A DNA stretch of 14,831 nucleotides from contig CAKROP010000014.1 in NCBI GenBank assembly GCA_934373375.1, forward strand, positions 1-14,831. The letters are read 5' to 3'. The translations under genes and the position numbers were made by a program. Below are positions 7,882 through 14,363 of the stretch, in pieces (position 1 is the first letter of the stretch; each line of letters opens with the position of its first letter). This DNA comes from an uncultured Anaerosacchariphilus sp. GTDB lineage: Bacteria; Bacillota; Clostridia; Lachnospirales; Lachnospiraceae. Under the pieces are notes generated by a model. That model saw only the letters and a program-made list of their open reading frames with translations, ran no database searches and was not told where the DNA came from.

Positions 7882-8184
7882 TTATCCCAGGAACTCCGAA
7901 AGCACATCATTTAGCACCTGTTCCTCCTGGAAATTCAGACTCTTTGCGTCACTTTTTTTCTGTGTCTCCGGATCCTGCGGCATTTTCCTGTCCTGCGCTT
8001 CTGCTTCCCCGGCTTCTTTTTCGAAGTTTGGGAAACTTTCACTTGCCCGGGCGGACAGGCTGCTGCGGAGCAGCTCCCGCTTGGTGTCTTTGACGATTCC
8101 GAGGATTTCCCGGACGTCGGCCCACAGGTAAAGTATCAGTATCAACAATGCGGCCCAGGCCGCTATCATGACGATTCGGAACAT
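7882..8184 (-). CDS. Small single-pass membrane protein of unknown function
   Basis: A 100-residue protein not recognised as a named family. An N-terminal hydrophobic segment (about residues 4-24, MIAAWAALLILILYLWADV) should anchor it in the membrane. It is followed by a charged, Glu/Lys-rich and probably flexible cytoplasmic region and a short amphipathic C-terminal end, NFQEEQVLNDVLSEFLG. The start is well supported by GGGAGGGG upstream. It lies between mtnN and the RluA-family gene, all on the minus strand, but the mtnN terminator and the downstream rluA-like promoter suggest it is transcribed alone. A -10-like TATAAT is at 8235-8230 without a clear -35. No function is proposed. Confidence 0.75.
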   Translation of the reverse strand: MFRIVMIAAWAALLILILYLWADVREILGIVKDTKRELLRSSLSARASESFPNFEKEAGEAEAQDRKMPQDPETQKKSDAKSLNFQEEQVLNDVLSEFLG

Positions 8185-8249
8185 GTAACCCCTCCCATCT
8201 TTTATTGTGCCCGCTAAACTCTTCTATTTATTATAAAAGATATCCCTGC

Positions 8250-8310
8250 AAATAAAAAGAGCGGGCGCTCGTCATGGCCCGACAGGGGCTGACAAGCTTC
8301 CCGCTTTTCT
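8250..8310 (-). terminator. Rho-independent terminator of mtnN
   Basis: On the minus strand AAAAGCGGG (8308-8300) pairs with CCCGCTCTTTTT (8265-8254), with one wobble. A further inner stem formed by GTCAGCCC and GGGCCATGAC makes a tall hairpin, and the 3' side runs into CTCTTTTTATTT. It lies just past the mtnN stop codon. Confidence 0.8.
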
Positions 8311-8334
8311 TTCCAAAACTTCCATTCTGAAATT

Positions 8335-9048
8335 TTAGTACGCATCCTCCGGAATTCGGGATACGAAGTTCTCGACCAGCTTCACGCTGTGCTCGATGGC
8401 CTGTGCCTCAAAGGTGGGGTAATCCATCGTGGCGCTGTCATCTGCCTTATCGGAAATGGCGCGGACGATGACGAAGGGTACCTTGTTCAAATACGCCGCC
8501 TGCGCAATGGCTGCGCCTTCCATCTCGGTGCAGTAGCCTTCCGTCCAGGACGCAATCTCATTCTTCACGGAACGCTCCGCAATGAACTGATCGCCTGTGA
8601 CAACCCGTCCCACGAAGACACGGATATCCGGGTTCACTTCCTCGCAGGCTGCTTTCGCCATGGCGATAAGCTCCGGATCCGCCGGGAAGCTGATCGTATC
8701 CATGCGGGGGATCTCGCCTCTGGCGTAACCGAACTGCCGCGCGTCCATATCGTGCTGCAGCGCGTCGGATGATACCACGATATCTCCGATATTAATCTCC
8801 GCTTTCAGGGATCCTGCAATTCCTGTATTGATGAGGTGGCTCACATTGAATGCATCCACCAGAATCTGGGCGCACATGCCTGCATTGACCTTGCCGATGC
8901 CGCTGCGCACCACGACTACCTCACGGCCATTCAGATGCCCCTGATAGAACTCCATGGATGCCTTTTTGACCACTACCTCTATTTCCATTTTCTCTTTTAA
9001 GAGAGCAACTTCCTCTTCCATCGCTCCAATAATACCTGTTCTGCCCAT
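8335..9048 (-). CDS. mtnN: 5'-methylthioadenosine/S-adenosylhomocysteine nucleosidase
   Basis: A 237-residue cytoplasmic enzyme hydrolysing the glycosidic bond of methylthioadenosine and S-adenosylhomocysteine, releasing adenine. It serves methionine salvage, relief of methyltransferase inhibition and, where LuxS is present, the AI-2 branch. The N-terminal GIIGAMEEEV holds the family's substrate-site Glu (11-13 region). The segment INTGIAGSL (73-81) is the nucleoside phosphorylase-like glycine loop. EMEGAA (175-180) and the catalytic Asp200 in AISDKADDS are diagnostic. Length is normal. The ATG has GAGG five nt upstream. It is preceded by its own promoter and followed by a terminator, so it is probably monocistronic. 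Confidence 0.96.
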   Translation of the reverse strand: MGRTGIIGAMEEEVALLKEKMEIEVVVKKASMEFYQGHLNGREVVVVRSGIGKVNAGMCAQILVDAFNVSHLINTGIAGSLKAEINIGDIVVSSDALQHDMDARQFGYARGEIPRMDTISFPADPELIAMAKAACEEVNPDIRVFVGRVVTGDQFIAERSVKNEIASWTEGYCTEMEGAAIAQAAYLNKVPFVIVRAISDKADDSATMDYPTFEAQAIEHSVKLVENFVSRIPEDAY

Positions 9049-9081
9049 AGACGCCTCACTTTCTTTGCTTCTCCGTTCTCT

Positions 9082-9110
9082 ATTTTACCAACACTTGTAC
9101 GGAATTGCAA
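9082..9110 (-). promoter_or_regulatory. mtnN promoter
   Basis: On the minus strand TTGCAA (9110-9105), a 17-bp spacer and TAAAAT (9087-9082) lie about 34 bp upstream of the mtnN ATG. Confidence 0.65.
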
Positions 9111-9138
9111 GAAAGAATCCTTTTGACACCCGCCGGTC

Positions 9139-9174
9139 AAAAAAGTCGGCCGGAATTCCTCCGGCCGACTTTTT
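9139..9174 (-). terminator. Strong, potentially bidirectional terminator between mtnN and the secreted-protein gene
   Basis: Perfect 15-bp arms 9140-9154 and 9160-9174 around a 5-nt loop (ATTCC), with a GTCGGCCGG core flanked by A5 and T5. On the minus strand it ends in a run of six T, so it most likely ends transcripts arriving from the gene at 9341-9826, about 170 bp away. The stretch between (9175-9340) holds T-rich sequence with no gene that I can support. Confidence 0.85.
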
Positions 9175-9340
9175 CATCACATCACAAAACAACAATCACT
9201 GCTTTTTCAAGGTGTGTAGATTTTTTTGATTTTTCAGTTACGTTTTTTGGTTTCTTTACTTTTCCATATTCAGTTGTGTATAAATGATTGGTAGATGGTT
9301 TGTCCTTTCCTGCGCCCGGGTATTGGGAGTGGAGCGCGGG

Positions 9341-9826
9341 TTAGGCGGTAATGACGCCGGCTTTGGTGTCAGTGCTTTCCACTGTTGAGCCTTTAATTGC
9401 CGTATGTACTCCGCGAACACGATAATCATGTCCCTTTGTAACGGAAATATTTGCCTTGCTTCCATGACAGGATGTCGTATTCTCTTCCTGGAAATAGTAG
9501 CTGGCAATATTGCCAAAATGACTGCCGCCGTCGGAACTTTCATCCAGATGAACGCTTGCCTTTACATAATCGCAGGTCTTATACGCAGTTGTCGTTCCTG
9601 ATACACTCACTAACCCCGAACCAGCCCGCTTTATTCCGGTAGTTCCATCTCGTAAATAAGTTCCTCTTGCGATTCCATACCAGGTATCAATCGCTTCGTC
9701 CTCTGTGTTGACATACTCATGATACCCCGGCATCTCCTCCGCATGGCTGATGATGGCTCCCACATTGCAAATTCCTCCTACCAGCAGAAGGCTCATCAGC
9801 GACATGGCGATTCTTTTCTTGTGCAT
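9341..9826 (-). CDS. Small secreted protein of unknown function (possibly DUF6147-like)
   Basis: A 161-residue protein with a clear Sec signal peptide: a positive N-terminus (MHKKR), a hydrophobic core MSLMSLLLVGGI and a probable cleavage after SHA near residue 31. The mature part is about 130 residues, rich in Gly, Ser and Thr, with GTYLRDGTTGIKRAGSG, VSVSGTTTAYKTCDYV and VHLDESSDG. It holds two Cys, a beta-rich-looking sequence and no transmembrane segment or LPXTG motif. From memory it resembles proteins labelled DUF6147; this is tentative. An in-frame ATG 30 nt further upstream exists, but AAGGAGGGG lies six nt before the 9826 ATG, which decides the start. It lies 77 bp downstream of the anti-sigma gene on the same strand with no terminator between, so it may be a downstream member or target of that regulatory unit. 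Confidence 0.75.
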   Translation of the reverse strand: MHKKRIAMSLMSLLLVGGICNVGAIISHAEEMPGYHEYVNTEDEAIDTWYGIARGTYLRDGTTGIKRAGSGLVSVSGTTTAYKTCDYVKASVHLDESSDGGSHFGNIASYYFQEENTTSCHGSKANISVTKGHDYRVRGVHTAIKGSTVESTDTKAGVITA

Positions 9827-9903
9827 ATGTTTCCCCTCCTTCATATTGCACTTCATTAATAGTTACAATAACAATACGAATAGGGGACTAAAAATCCGAC
9901 ACC

Positions 9904-10692
9904 TTAAAAATATATTCCCATGATAATTTGTTTGAAATCTTCCAAATCCATATCCGAGTTTACATAATAATATGCATTTCCCTGTTCAAACTGAACTCCA
10001 TAGCTATACCCACTATCTCCCTTATCGATTTTGAACACTTCAGCACTTCTATTCAAGTGAAACATATCTATGTTATCTACTATCTGACCATCTGTCTGCT
10101 TATCAAACACAGAACTATCATTTTGATTATTCTCATATATCATAAATATTTCATTTTCATATCGAAACTCCATCTGAGCTTCACCCATTGCCTCATCAAT
10201 ATACACTTTCTCCAGAACCATATCCTCAGGCTTCTCACTCAGCCTCAACGCCTGAATCCCGATCTTATCCTCTATCTCCTGATAAGCTTCTTCCTCTGAA
10301 ATATCTTTATCCTCTTTGGTCTCTCCATTAATAATCGTTGTATTAAAATCCCCATCCTCACTCCGGTTTTCCACCTTCGGCACGAATAATTTCGCGCCGG
10401 TAACGCCTGCACCCATTGCAGCCACCAGGATCGCGGCAGCGGCCACGGCGAGAAGCGTGCGCTTCCGAATCCGGAACGGCTTTTTCGCGGGACCGTTCTC
10501 ATTTTTACTGATGTTCTTATTCTCTTCCTCGGCTTTGATTCGCCGCATCAGATCGTCGAAGGAATCCTCCGGCATCTCCAGGGCAGCCAGCTCTGGATCC
10601 GCTGCTTCATGCTCCTGCAGCCGCTTTTCCAGTTCCTCTGCCTCTTTTTCAAATTCACTGCTTATCCATTCACGGAATTTTTCTTCACTCAT
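9904..10692 (-). CDS. Probable membrane anti-sigma factor with C-terminal DUF4367-like domain
   Basis: A 262-residue bitopic membrane protein. The N-terminal cytoplasmic part (1-77) is acidic and helical (SEEKFREWISSEFEKEAEEL, then PEDSFDDLMRRIKAEEE). One hydrophobic segment lies at about 79-98, preceded by a basic stretch (RIRKR). The extracytoplasmic part (about 105-262) ends in a domain of the kind seen in DUF4367 proteins, with YENEIFMIYENNQND and an aromatic-rich C-terminus. This architecture is usual for anti-sigma factors encoded with ECF-type sigma genes in Clostridia. Its likely partner, the sigma factor at 11961-12482, is separated from it by murG on the other strand. Its first codons are almost identical to those of that sigma gene. 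The sensor half is visibly more AT-rich than the first half. The ligand or stress sensed is unknown. Confidence 0.7.
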   Translation of the reverse strand: MSEEKFREWISSEFEKEAEELEKRLQEHEAADPELAALEMPEDSFDDLMRRIKAEEENKNISKNENGPAKKPFRIRKRTLLAVAAAAILVAAMGAGVTGAKLFVPKVENRSEDGDFNTTIINGETKEDKDISEEEAYQEIEDKIGIQALRLSEKPEDMVLEKVYIDEAMGEAQMEFRYENEIFMIYENNQNDSSVFDKQTDGQIVDNIDMFHLNRSAEVFKIDKGDSGYSYGVQFEQGNAYYYVNSDMDLEDFKQIIMGIYF

Positions 10693-10774
10693 ATTTCTTT
10701 CCTTATCGTAATTCTGACAGTTTTGTGTTTTCCGGTTTCCGTGTGAAATCTATCTGCTCCCCTCTGATTTACAA

Positions 10775-10803
10775 TTGACAGAAGGGATGGAACCTAGCAT
10801 AAT
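10775..10803 (+). promoter_or_regulatory. murG promoter
   Basis: A perfect -35 TTGACA (10775-10780), a 17-bp spacer and CATAAT (10798-10803) precede murG by about 32 bp. It points away from the anti-sigma gene. Confidence 0.75.
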
Positions 10804-10835
10804 AACCTTAGACAGTTATCTACGGAGGTGTAATT

Positions 10836-11903
10836 TTGAAACGAATTCTTTTGACCGGCGGCGGAACTGCCGGACATGTAACACCCAATATCGCGCTGTT
10901 GCCGCGGCTTCGCGAGCTCGGCTACGACATTTCCTATATGGGTTCCTACGATGGAATCGAGAAAAAGCTCATTACGGAGTTCCGGATTCCTTACTACGGC
11001 ATCTCTTCCGGTAAACTGCGCCGGTATTTCGACCTGAAAAACTTCTCGGATCCTTTCAAGGTCCTGAAAGGCTACGGCGAGGCCGTCCGCACCATGAAAA
11101 AGCTGAAGCCGGATGTGGTATTTTCCAAGGGCGGCTTCGTGTCCGTGCCTGTGGTTCTGGCCGCGAAACGCTGTAAAGTTCCCTGTATCATCCACGAATC
11201 CGATATGACGCCGGGCCTGGCCAATAAGCTGGCGATTCCGGCTGCCTGGAAGGTATGCTGTAATTTCCCGGAGACTTTGCAGTATCTGCCCAAGGACAAG
11301 GCGGTCCTCTCCGGCTCTCCCATCCGTCAGGAGCTGCTGCACGGCGACGCTCTGTCCGCGCGGAGGTTCACCGGTCTCACCGATGACAAGCCCGTCATTC
11401 TGGTTATGGGCGGAAGCCTGGGCGCTGCCGCTGTCAATGAGGCGGTCCGCAAGATTCTTCCCACCCTGCTGAAGGATTTCCATGTGATCCATCTCTGCGG
11501 CAAGGGAAAACTGGACGCTTCTCTGTCCGGTCTCTCCGGCTATGTACAGTATGAGTACATTAACGAGGAGCTGAAGGATCTGTTCGCTCTGGCGGATCTG
11601 GTCATCTCCCGGGCGGGTGCCAACTCCATCTGCGAGCTGCTGACCCTTCACAAGCCGAACCTGCTGATTCCGCTCTCCGCTGCAGCCAGCCGGGGCGATC
11701 AGATTCTCAATGCCCGTTCCTTCGAGAAACAGGGCTTTAGTCTGGTTCTGGAAGAAGAGACGCTCACCAATGAGCTTCTGCTCCAGACGATCCGCAGGCT
11801 CTACGCAGAGCGCGCTTCCTTCTCCGAGGCCATGAAAGCCAGCCGTCAGACCGATTCCATCGATACGATCATCGGGCTCATCGAAGAGGCTGCTGCCCGT
11901 TAG
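10836..11903 (+). CDS. murG: UDP-N-acetylglucosamine--undecaprenyl-PP-MurNAc-pentapeptide GlcNAc transferase
   Basis: A 355-residue GT28 glycosyltransferase that converts lipid I to lipid II at the inner face of the membrane, the last cytoplasmic step of peptidoglycan precursor synthesis. Diagnostic segments are LLTGGGTAGHVTPN (5-18), SKGGFVSVPVV (97-107), IIHESDMTPGLANK (118-131), the G-loop MGGSLGA (191-197) and the UDP-GlcNAc site SRAGANSICELL (258-269) followed by SRGDQILNA (285-293). The start codon is TTG, with GGAGG (10824-10828) seven nt upstream. No dcw-cluster cell-wall genes surround it: it stands alone between the two halves of a sigma/anti-sigma pair, on the other strand. This may be the genome's only murG or a second copy; that cannot be told from the window. 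Confidence 0.95.
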   Translation: MKRILLTGGGTAGHVTPNIALLPRLRELGYDISYMGSYDGIEKKLITEFRIPYYGISSGKLRRYFDLKNFSDPFKVLKGYGEAVRTMKKLKPDVVFSKGGFVSVPVVLAAKRCKVPCIIHESDMTPGLANKLAIPAAWKVCCNFPETLQYLPKDKAVLSGSPIRQELLHGDALSARRFTGLTDDKPVILVMGGSLGAAAVNEAVRKILPTLLKDFHVIHLCGKGKLDASLSGLSGYVQYEYINEELKDLFALADLVISRAGANSICELLTLHKPNLLIPLSAAASRGDQILNARSFEKQGFSLVLEEETLTNELLLQTIRRLYAERASFSEAMKASRQTDSIDTIIGLIEEAAAR

Positions 11904-11926
11904 GGTAAGCCCCCATTGTTTTCTTT

Positions 11927-11952
11927 GCGGCGGAAATCTGTATTTCCGCCGC
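11927..11952 (+). terminator. Hairpin between converging murG and sigma-factor genes
   Basis: GCGGCGGAAAT (11927-11937) and ATTTCCGCCGC (11942-11952) pair perfectly over 11 bp around CTGT. The + strand tail (TGTACTATTTAATTTT) is only moderately T-rich, and the minus-strand side has no T run. Most likely the murG terminator. Confidence 0.65.
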
Positions 11953-11960
11953 TGTACTAT

Positions 11961-12482
11961 TTAATTTTCCTTTACATCCTGAAACCTGGCTTTCAGCCAT
12001 TTCTTACATCGTCTCAGATAGGTATCCACCGTACTGACCGGGAATCCGGTCCGTTCCGCGATTTCCTTCTTCGACATTCCAAAATAATCAAAAAGTATCA
12101 ACATTTCGTACCAGTCCTCATTCTTCTCACGCACTGCGCGCAGAATGTGCAGACACCGATTCTGATTATCCATCTCTGCCGCGTGATATTCCAGAGGATT
12201 TTCCGCGCCGCTTACCACCACATCGCTGTTTTTCTCAACGATTTCATAGTACTTTTTATTGCGGCGCAGCCAATCACATGTTTTATTATAGGACACTACC
12301 AGCATCCAGCCTTTTGCTTTCTCCTCTTCTATTCTGTCACGGTAACTGTATAATTTCAGAAATGTTTCCTGACAGATATCCTGTGCCAAATAATAATCTT
12401 TCGTCATATCATAGACTTGCCGAAGTATCAGGTTTTTGTATTTTTCGTGCAGTTCACGAAATTTTTCTTCACTAATCCCCAT
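11961..12482 (-). CDS. ECF-type RNA polymerase sigma-70 family factor
   Basis: A 173-residue sigma factor containing only regions 2 and 4. Region 2 spans about residues 10-80, including YYLAQDICQETFLKLY (30-45) and WMLVVSYNKTCDWLRRNKK (59-77). Region 4 spans about 110-165, with the helix-turn-helix MSKKEIAERTGFPVSTVDTY (136-155). It directs RNA polymerase to a dedicated regulon, usually held inactive by a membrane anti-sigma factor until an envelope signal arrives. The ATG has AGGGG upstream. It starts 23 bp after the HIT gene on the same strand and may be cotranscribed with it. Its likely anti-sigma factor (9904-10692) is not adjacent, because murG on the other strand intervenes. Confidence 0.9.
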   Translation of the reverse strand: MGISEEKFRELHEKYKNLILRQVYDMTKDYYLAQDICQETFLKLYSYRDRIEEEKAKGWMLVVSYNKTCDWLRRNKKYYEIVEKNSDVVVSGAENPLEYHAAEMDNQNRCLHILRAVREKNEDWYEMLILFDYFGMSKKEIAERTGFPVSTVDTYLRRCKKWLKARFQDVKEN

Positions 12483-12505
12483 GCATTTCCCCTGAATTCG
12501 GCTTT

Positions 12506-12925
12506 TTAATTATCTTTTAACAGCTCCACAAGTTCCTCTTTCGCGTCGTCTGTCAGCGCTCCCTGTTTCCATCCGATTCCTGCTCCGTCATTCTCGTAAC
12601 GCGGAATCAGATGCATATGAAAATGGAATACGGTCTGACCGGCTGCTTCTCCGTTGTTCTGAACCAGATTCAATCCATCGCAGCCCAGCTTCTCCTTCAT
12701 CCGGCTTCCGATTTTCTTTGCCCGCAGAATAGCCTTCTCTGCGTGTTCTTCATCCAACTCAAAAAGATTCGCAAAGTGATCCTTCGGTACCAAAAGCGCA
12801 TGCCCTCTGGTGGCCGGATTCAGATCCAGAAACGCCCGAAAGTCGTCATCCTCATAAATCGTAGCGGACGGAATCTCTCCATTCGCAATTTTACAGAAAA
12901 TACAATCATCATGTCTCATTATCAT
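12506..12925 (-). CDS. HIT family nucleotide-binding hydrolase
   Basis: A 139-residue histidine triad protein of the Hint/HinT type. The signature HFHMHLIP is at 101-108, the central His (103) being the nucleophile that attacks nucleoside phosphoramidates or related AMP-X substrates. The N-terminal CIFCKI (8-13) plus His50 form the zinc site common in this branch, and KDHFANLFEL and NNGEAAGQTVFHFH are conserved. The cellular substrate is generally unknown. The ATG at 12925 is four nt after AAAGGAGG; a second in-frame ATG at 12919 is spaced ten nt away, so the exact start is ambiguous by two codons. The sigma-factor gene follows after 23 bp. Confidence 0.92.
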   Translation of the reverse strand: MIMRHDDCIFCKIANGEIPSATIYEDDDFRAFLDLNPATRGHALLVPKDHFANLFELDEEHAEKAILRAKKIGSRMKEKLGCDGLNLVQNNGEAAGQTVFHFHMHLIPRYENDGAGIGWKQGALTDDAKEELVELLKDN

Positions 12926-13036
12926 GCTTCCTCCTTTTGTCGAATTTTAAGCTTTTTTGTTTTTATTTGTTGATGGAATCCATATTGTCACATCCCCGAC
13001 CCCATGCTACACTTAGTTACAGGAGTGGTACAAACT

Positions 13037-13684
13037 ATGGATGAACTTAACCTTACTATCGCAAAAATCACACACGAAATACGTAACCCGCTGACTTTAA
13101 TCAACAGCTCGCTTCAGTTGATTGAGACGATGCACCCTGAGGTGCGGGATTTCCAGTTCTGGAATCAGACCCTGGAAGATGTGGACTATCTGGGACAGCT
13201 TCTGGAAGACCTGGCCGCGTATACAGACGGGCGTCGTTTCTTCATGTGCGAGGTGGATATGAAAGAACTGTTTACCTCACTGGAAAGCAGTCTCCAGCCT
13301 TACATACAGGAGCACGGGAAACATTTTTCCCTTCATCTGCCTGCGCACCTTCCCACGGTATTTGGAAACCCTGTAAAATTGAAACAGGCCTTTCTGAATC
13401 TTCTCAAAAATGCCTTTGAGGCCACCGATGAAAGCGGCTGTGTCTCACTGTCTGCCAGAAAATATCTGGATCAGCTGATTATCCGCATCTCCGATGACGG
13501 CTGCGGTATGACGCCGGAAGCTGCCGCGGAGCTTTTTACCCCCTTTGCTTCCGGTAAGACCGGCGGAACCGGTCTTGGTCTGGCAATTACCCAGAAAATT
13601 GTGAAGGCCCATTACGGAACCATCGAAGTCGCCTCTACTCCCCAGCGAGGTACGACTTTTACCATCACACTTCCTCATTTATAG
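13037..13684 (+). CDS. Minimal soluble sensor histidine kinase (HisKA + HATPase_c), orphan
   Basis: A 215-residue histidine kinase core with no membrane segment and no sensor domain. The dimerisation/phosphoacceptor region begins almost at the N-terminus, with the H-box THEIRNPLTLINSSLQ, the phosphorylatable His being residue 13. The ATPase domain shows the N-box NLLKNAFEA, the G1 box DDGCGM, the F-box FTPFASGK and the G2 box GGTGLGLAI. The H-box resembles that of sporulation-type kinases. The start at 13037 is chosen because AGGAG lies 11 nt upstream; the in-frame ATG at 13004 (11 residues longer) has no ribosome binding site. No response regulator is adjacent, so it is an orphan. Spo0A or another distant partner is possible, but nothing here proves it. 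Signal input would have to come through a partner protein or the short N-terminus. Confidence 0.9.
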   Translation: MDELNLTIAKITHEIRNPLTLINSSLQLIETMHPEVRDFQFWNQTLEDVDYLGQLLEDLAAYTDGRRFFMCEVDMKELFTSLESSLQPYIQEHGKHFSLHLPAHLPTVFGNPVKLKQAFLNLLKNAFEATDESGCVSLSARKYLDQLIIRISDDGCGMTPEAAAELFTPFASGKTGGTGLGLAITQKIVKAHYGTIEVASTPQRGTTFTITLPHL

Positions 13685-13757
13685 GGATATTTTAGTATAC
13701 GATTTTACATAACGCAAGTAAATTTTTGTAAAAATCAGATTATTTCTGAAATGTCAA

Positions 13758-13786
13758 CGGCCCTGCGCTTGCAGGGCCGCTTTTTT
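13758..13786 (+). terminator. Intrinsic terminator of the histidine kinase gene
   Basis: CGGCCCTGC (13758-13766) and GCAGGGCCG (13771-13779) pair perfectly around GCTT and are followed by C and six T. It ends the + strand unit about 75 bp past the stop codon. Confidence 0.9.
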
Positions 13787-13806
13787 GTCGTCATTTTGTG
13801 ACACAT

Positions 13807-14127
13807 TTAAAATTTCATTACCTGGTTTACTTCAGATATAAATACGGTTGCTCCGCCAATTTTCAGGGTCTTCTCAGCCTGCACCATCATGTTGCCATTG
13901 TACTCCCATACTTCGCAGATTTCTTTCCGTTCAGTGCAGCTTTCCTGAATGTACGTCAGTATCCGTTCCTGCTGTTCTTCCTCCACGCAGATGAACAAAG
14001 TCACATTCTTCTTATTGGAATAGAGACCGGACGTCTCGAACTTCGTGGCACGAATCCGGTTCTGAATCAACCGGGTCGCCAGCTTCGCGTAATCCTGATC
14101 CTGCACAATTACCATCATCAGTTTCAT
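13807..14127 (-). CDS. Cyclic-di-AMP receptor-like (PstA/DarA family) PII-like protein
   Basis: A 106-residue PII-like protein of the family of cytosolic c-di-AMP-binding trimers. The N-terminus MKLMMVIVQDQDYAKL and the C-terminal GGATVFISEV match the family core, and the length is normal. The family's ligand loop usually reads T-T-G-G-F-L followed by a G-N-T-T segment. Here the region reads TSGLYSNKKNVTLF, so the second Gly of the GG pair and the Gly before the Asn are lost, while Arg and Thr of the preceding RxTK, and the Asn, are kept. Ligand binding is therefore uncertain. The ATG has AGGAGG nine nt upstream. It has its own promoter, next to the truncated tRNA-Lys copy. Confidence 0.88.
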   Translation of the reverse strand: MKLMMVIVQDQDYAKLATRLIQNRIRATKFETSGLYSNKKNVTLFICVEEEQQERILTYIQESCTERKEICEVWEYNGNMMVQAEKTLKIGGATVFISEVNQVMKF

Positions 14128-14176
14128 GTTTTCTTCCTCCTGACCGCCGGGACGGCACTCTTTTCCCTATAGTCCC

Positions 14177-14205
14177 AGTATAACGGAGATGGCTAAAAAT
14201 TACAA
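14177..14205 (-). promoter_or_regulatory. Promoter of the c-di-AMP receptor-like gene
   Basis: On the minus strand TTGTAA (14205-14200), a 17-bp spacer and TATACT (14182-14177) lie about 50 bp upstream of the ATG. It starts 36 bp from the truncated tRNA-Lys copy. Confidence 0.65.
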
Positions 14206-14240
14206 TGTCCAGCTTAGAAGAAAACGTGTATTATCTCCGC

Positions 14241-14295
14241 ACCTTAGAGTGCGCGATCAGGGGTTCGAACCCTGGACACCCTGATTAAGAGTCAG
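14241..14295 (-). repeat. Truncated tRNA-Lys(CTT) 3' copy, attL/attR-like direct repeat
   Basis: Identical over 55 bp to 14775-14829. On the minus strand it contains the anticodon loop CTCTTAA, the T-arm CAGGGTTCGAACCCCTG and the acceptor 3' side ATCGCGCA, with the discriminator at 14250, plus nine flanking bases. Beyond 14295 the sequence no longer fits a tRNA (TCTTT where GAGCAC would be expected), so there is no D-arm and no 5' acceptor strand. It is a fragment and not a functional tRNA. Confidence 0.85.
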
Positions 14296-14327
14296 AAAGA
14301 GCATTTTCGACAAAATGAAAGACGGGC

Positions 14328-14356
14328 TTGTCTCCCGCCATTTTCTTTGCTATAGT
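14328..14356 (+). promoter_or_regulatory. Toxin mRNA promoter
   Basis: TTGTCT (14328-14333), a 17-bp spacer and TATAGT (14351-14356) predict a start near 14363, exactly where the left panhandle arm begins. Confidence 0.7.
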
Positions 14357-14363
14357 ATGTTCT

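Noticed and set aside
7770..8093. A 107-codon open frame on the + strand
   Set aside because: It covers the rluA-like promoter and runs antisense to the small membrane protein gene, which has a much better ribosome binding site.
10794..11651. A 285-codon open frame antisense to murG
   Set aside because: It lies opposite a gene with all MurG motifs and gives no recognisable protein; it would also remove the murG start region.
14241..14295. A functional second tRNA-Lys gene
   Set aside because: The sequence stops matching a tRNA in the anticodon stem; the D-arm and 5' acceptor strand are absent.
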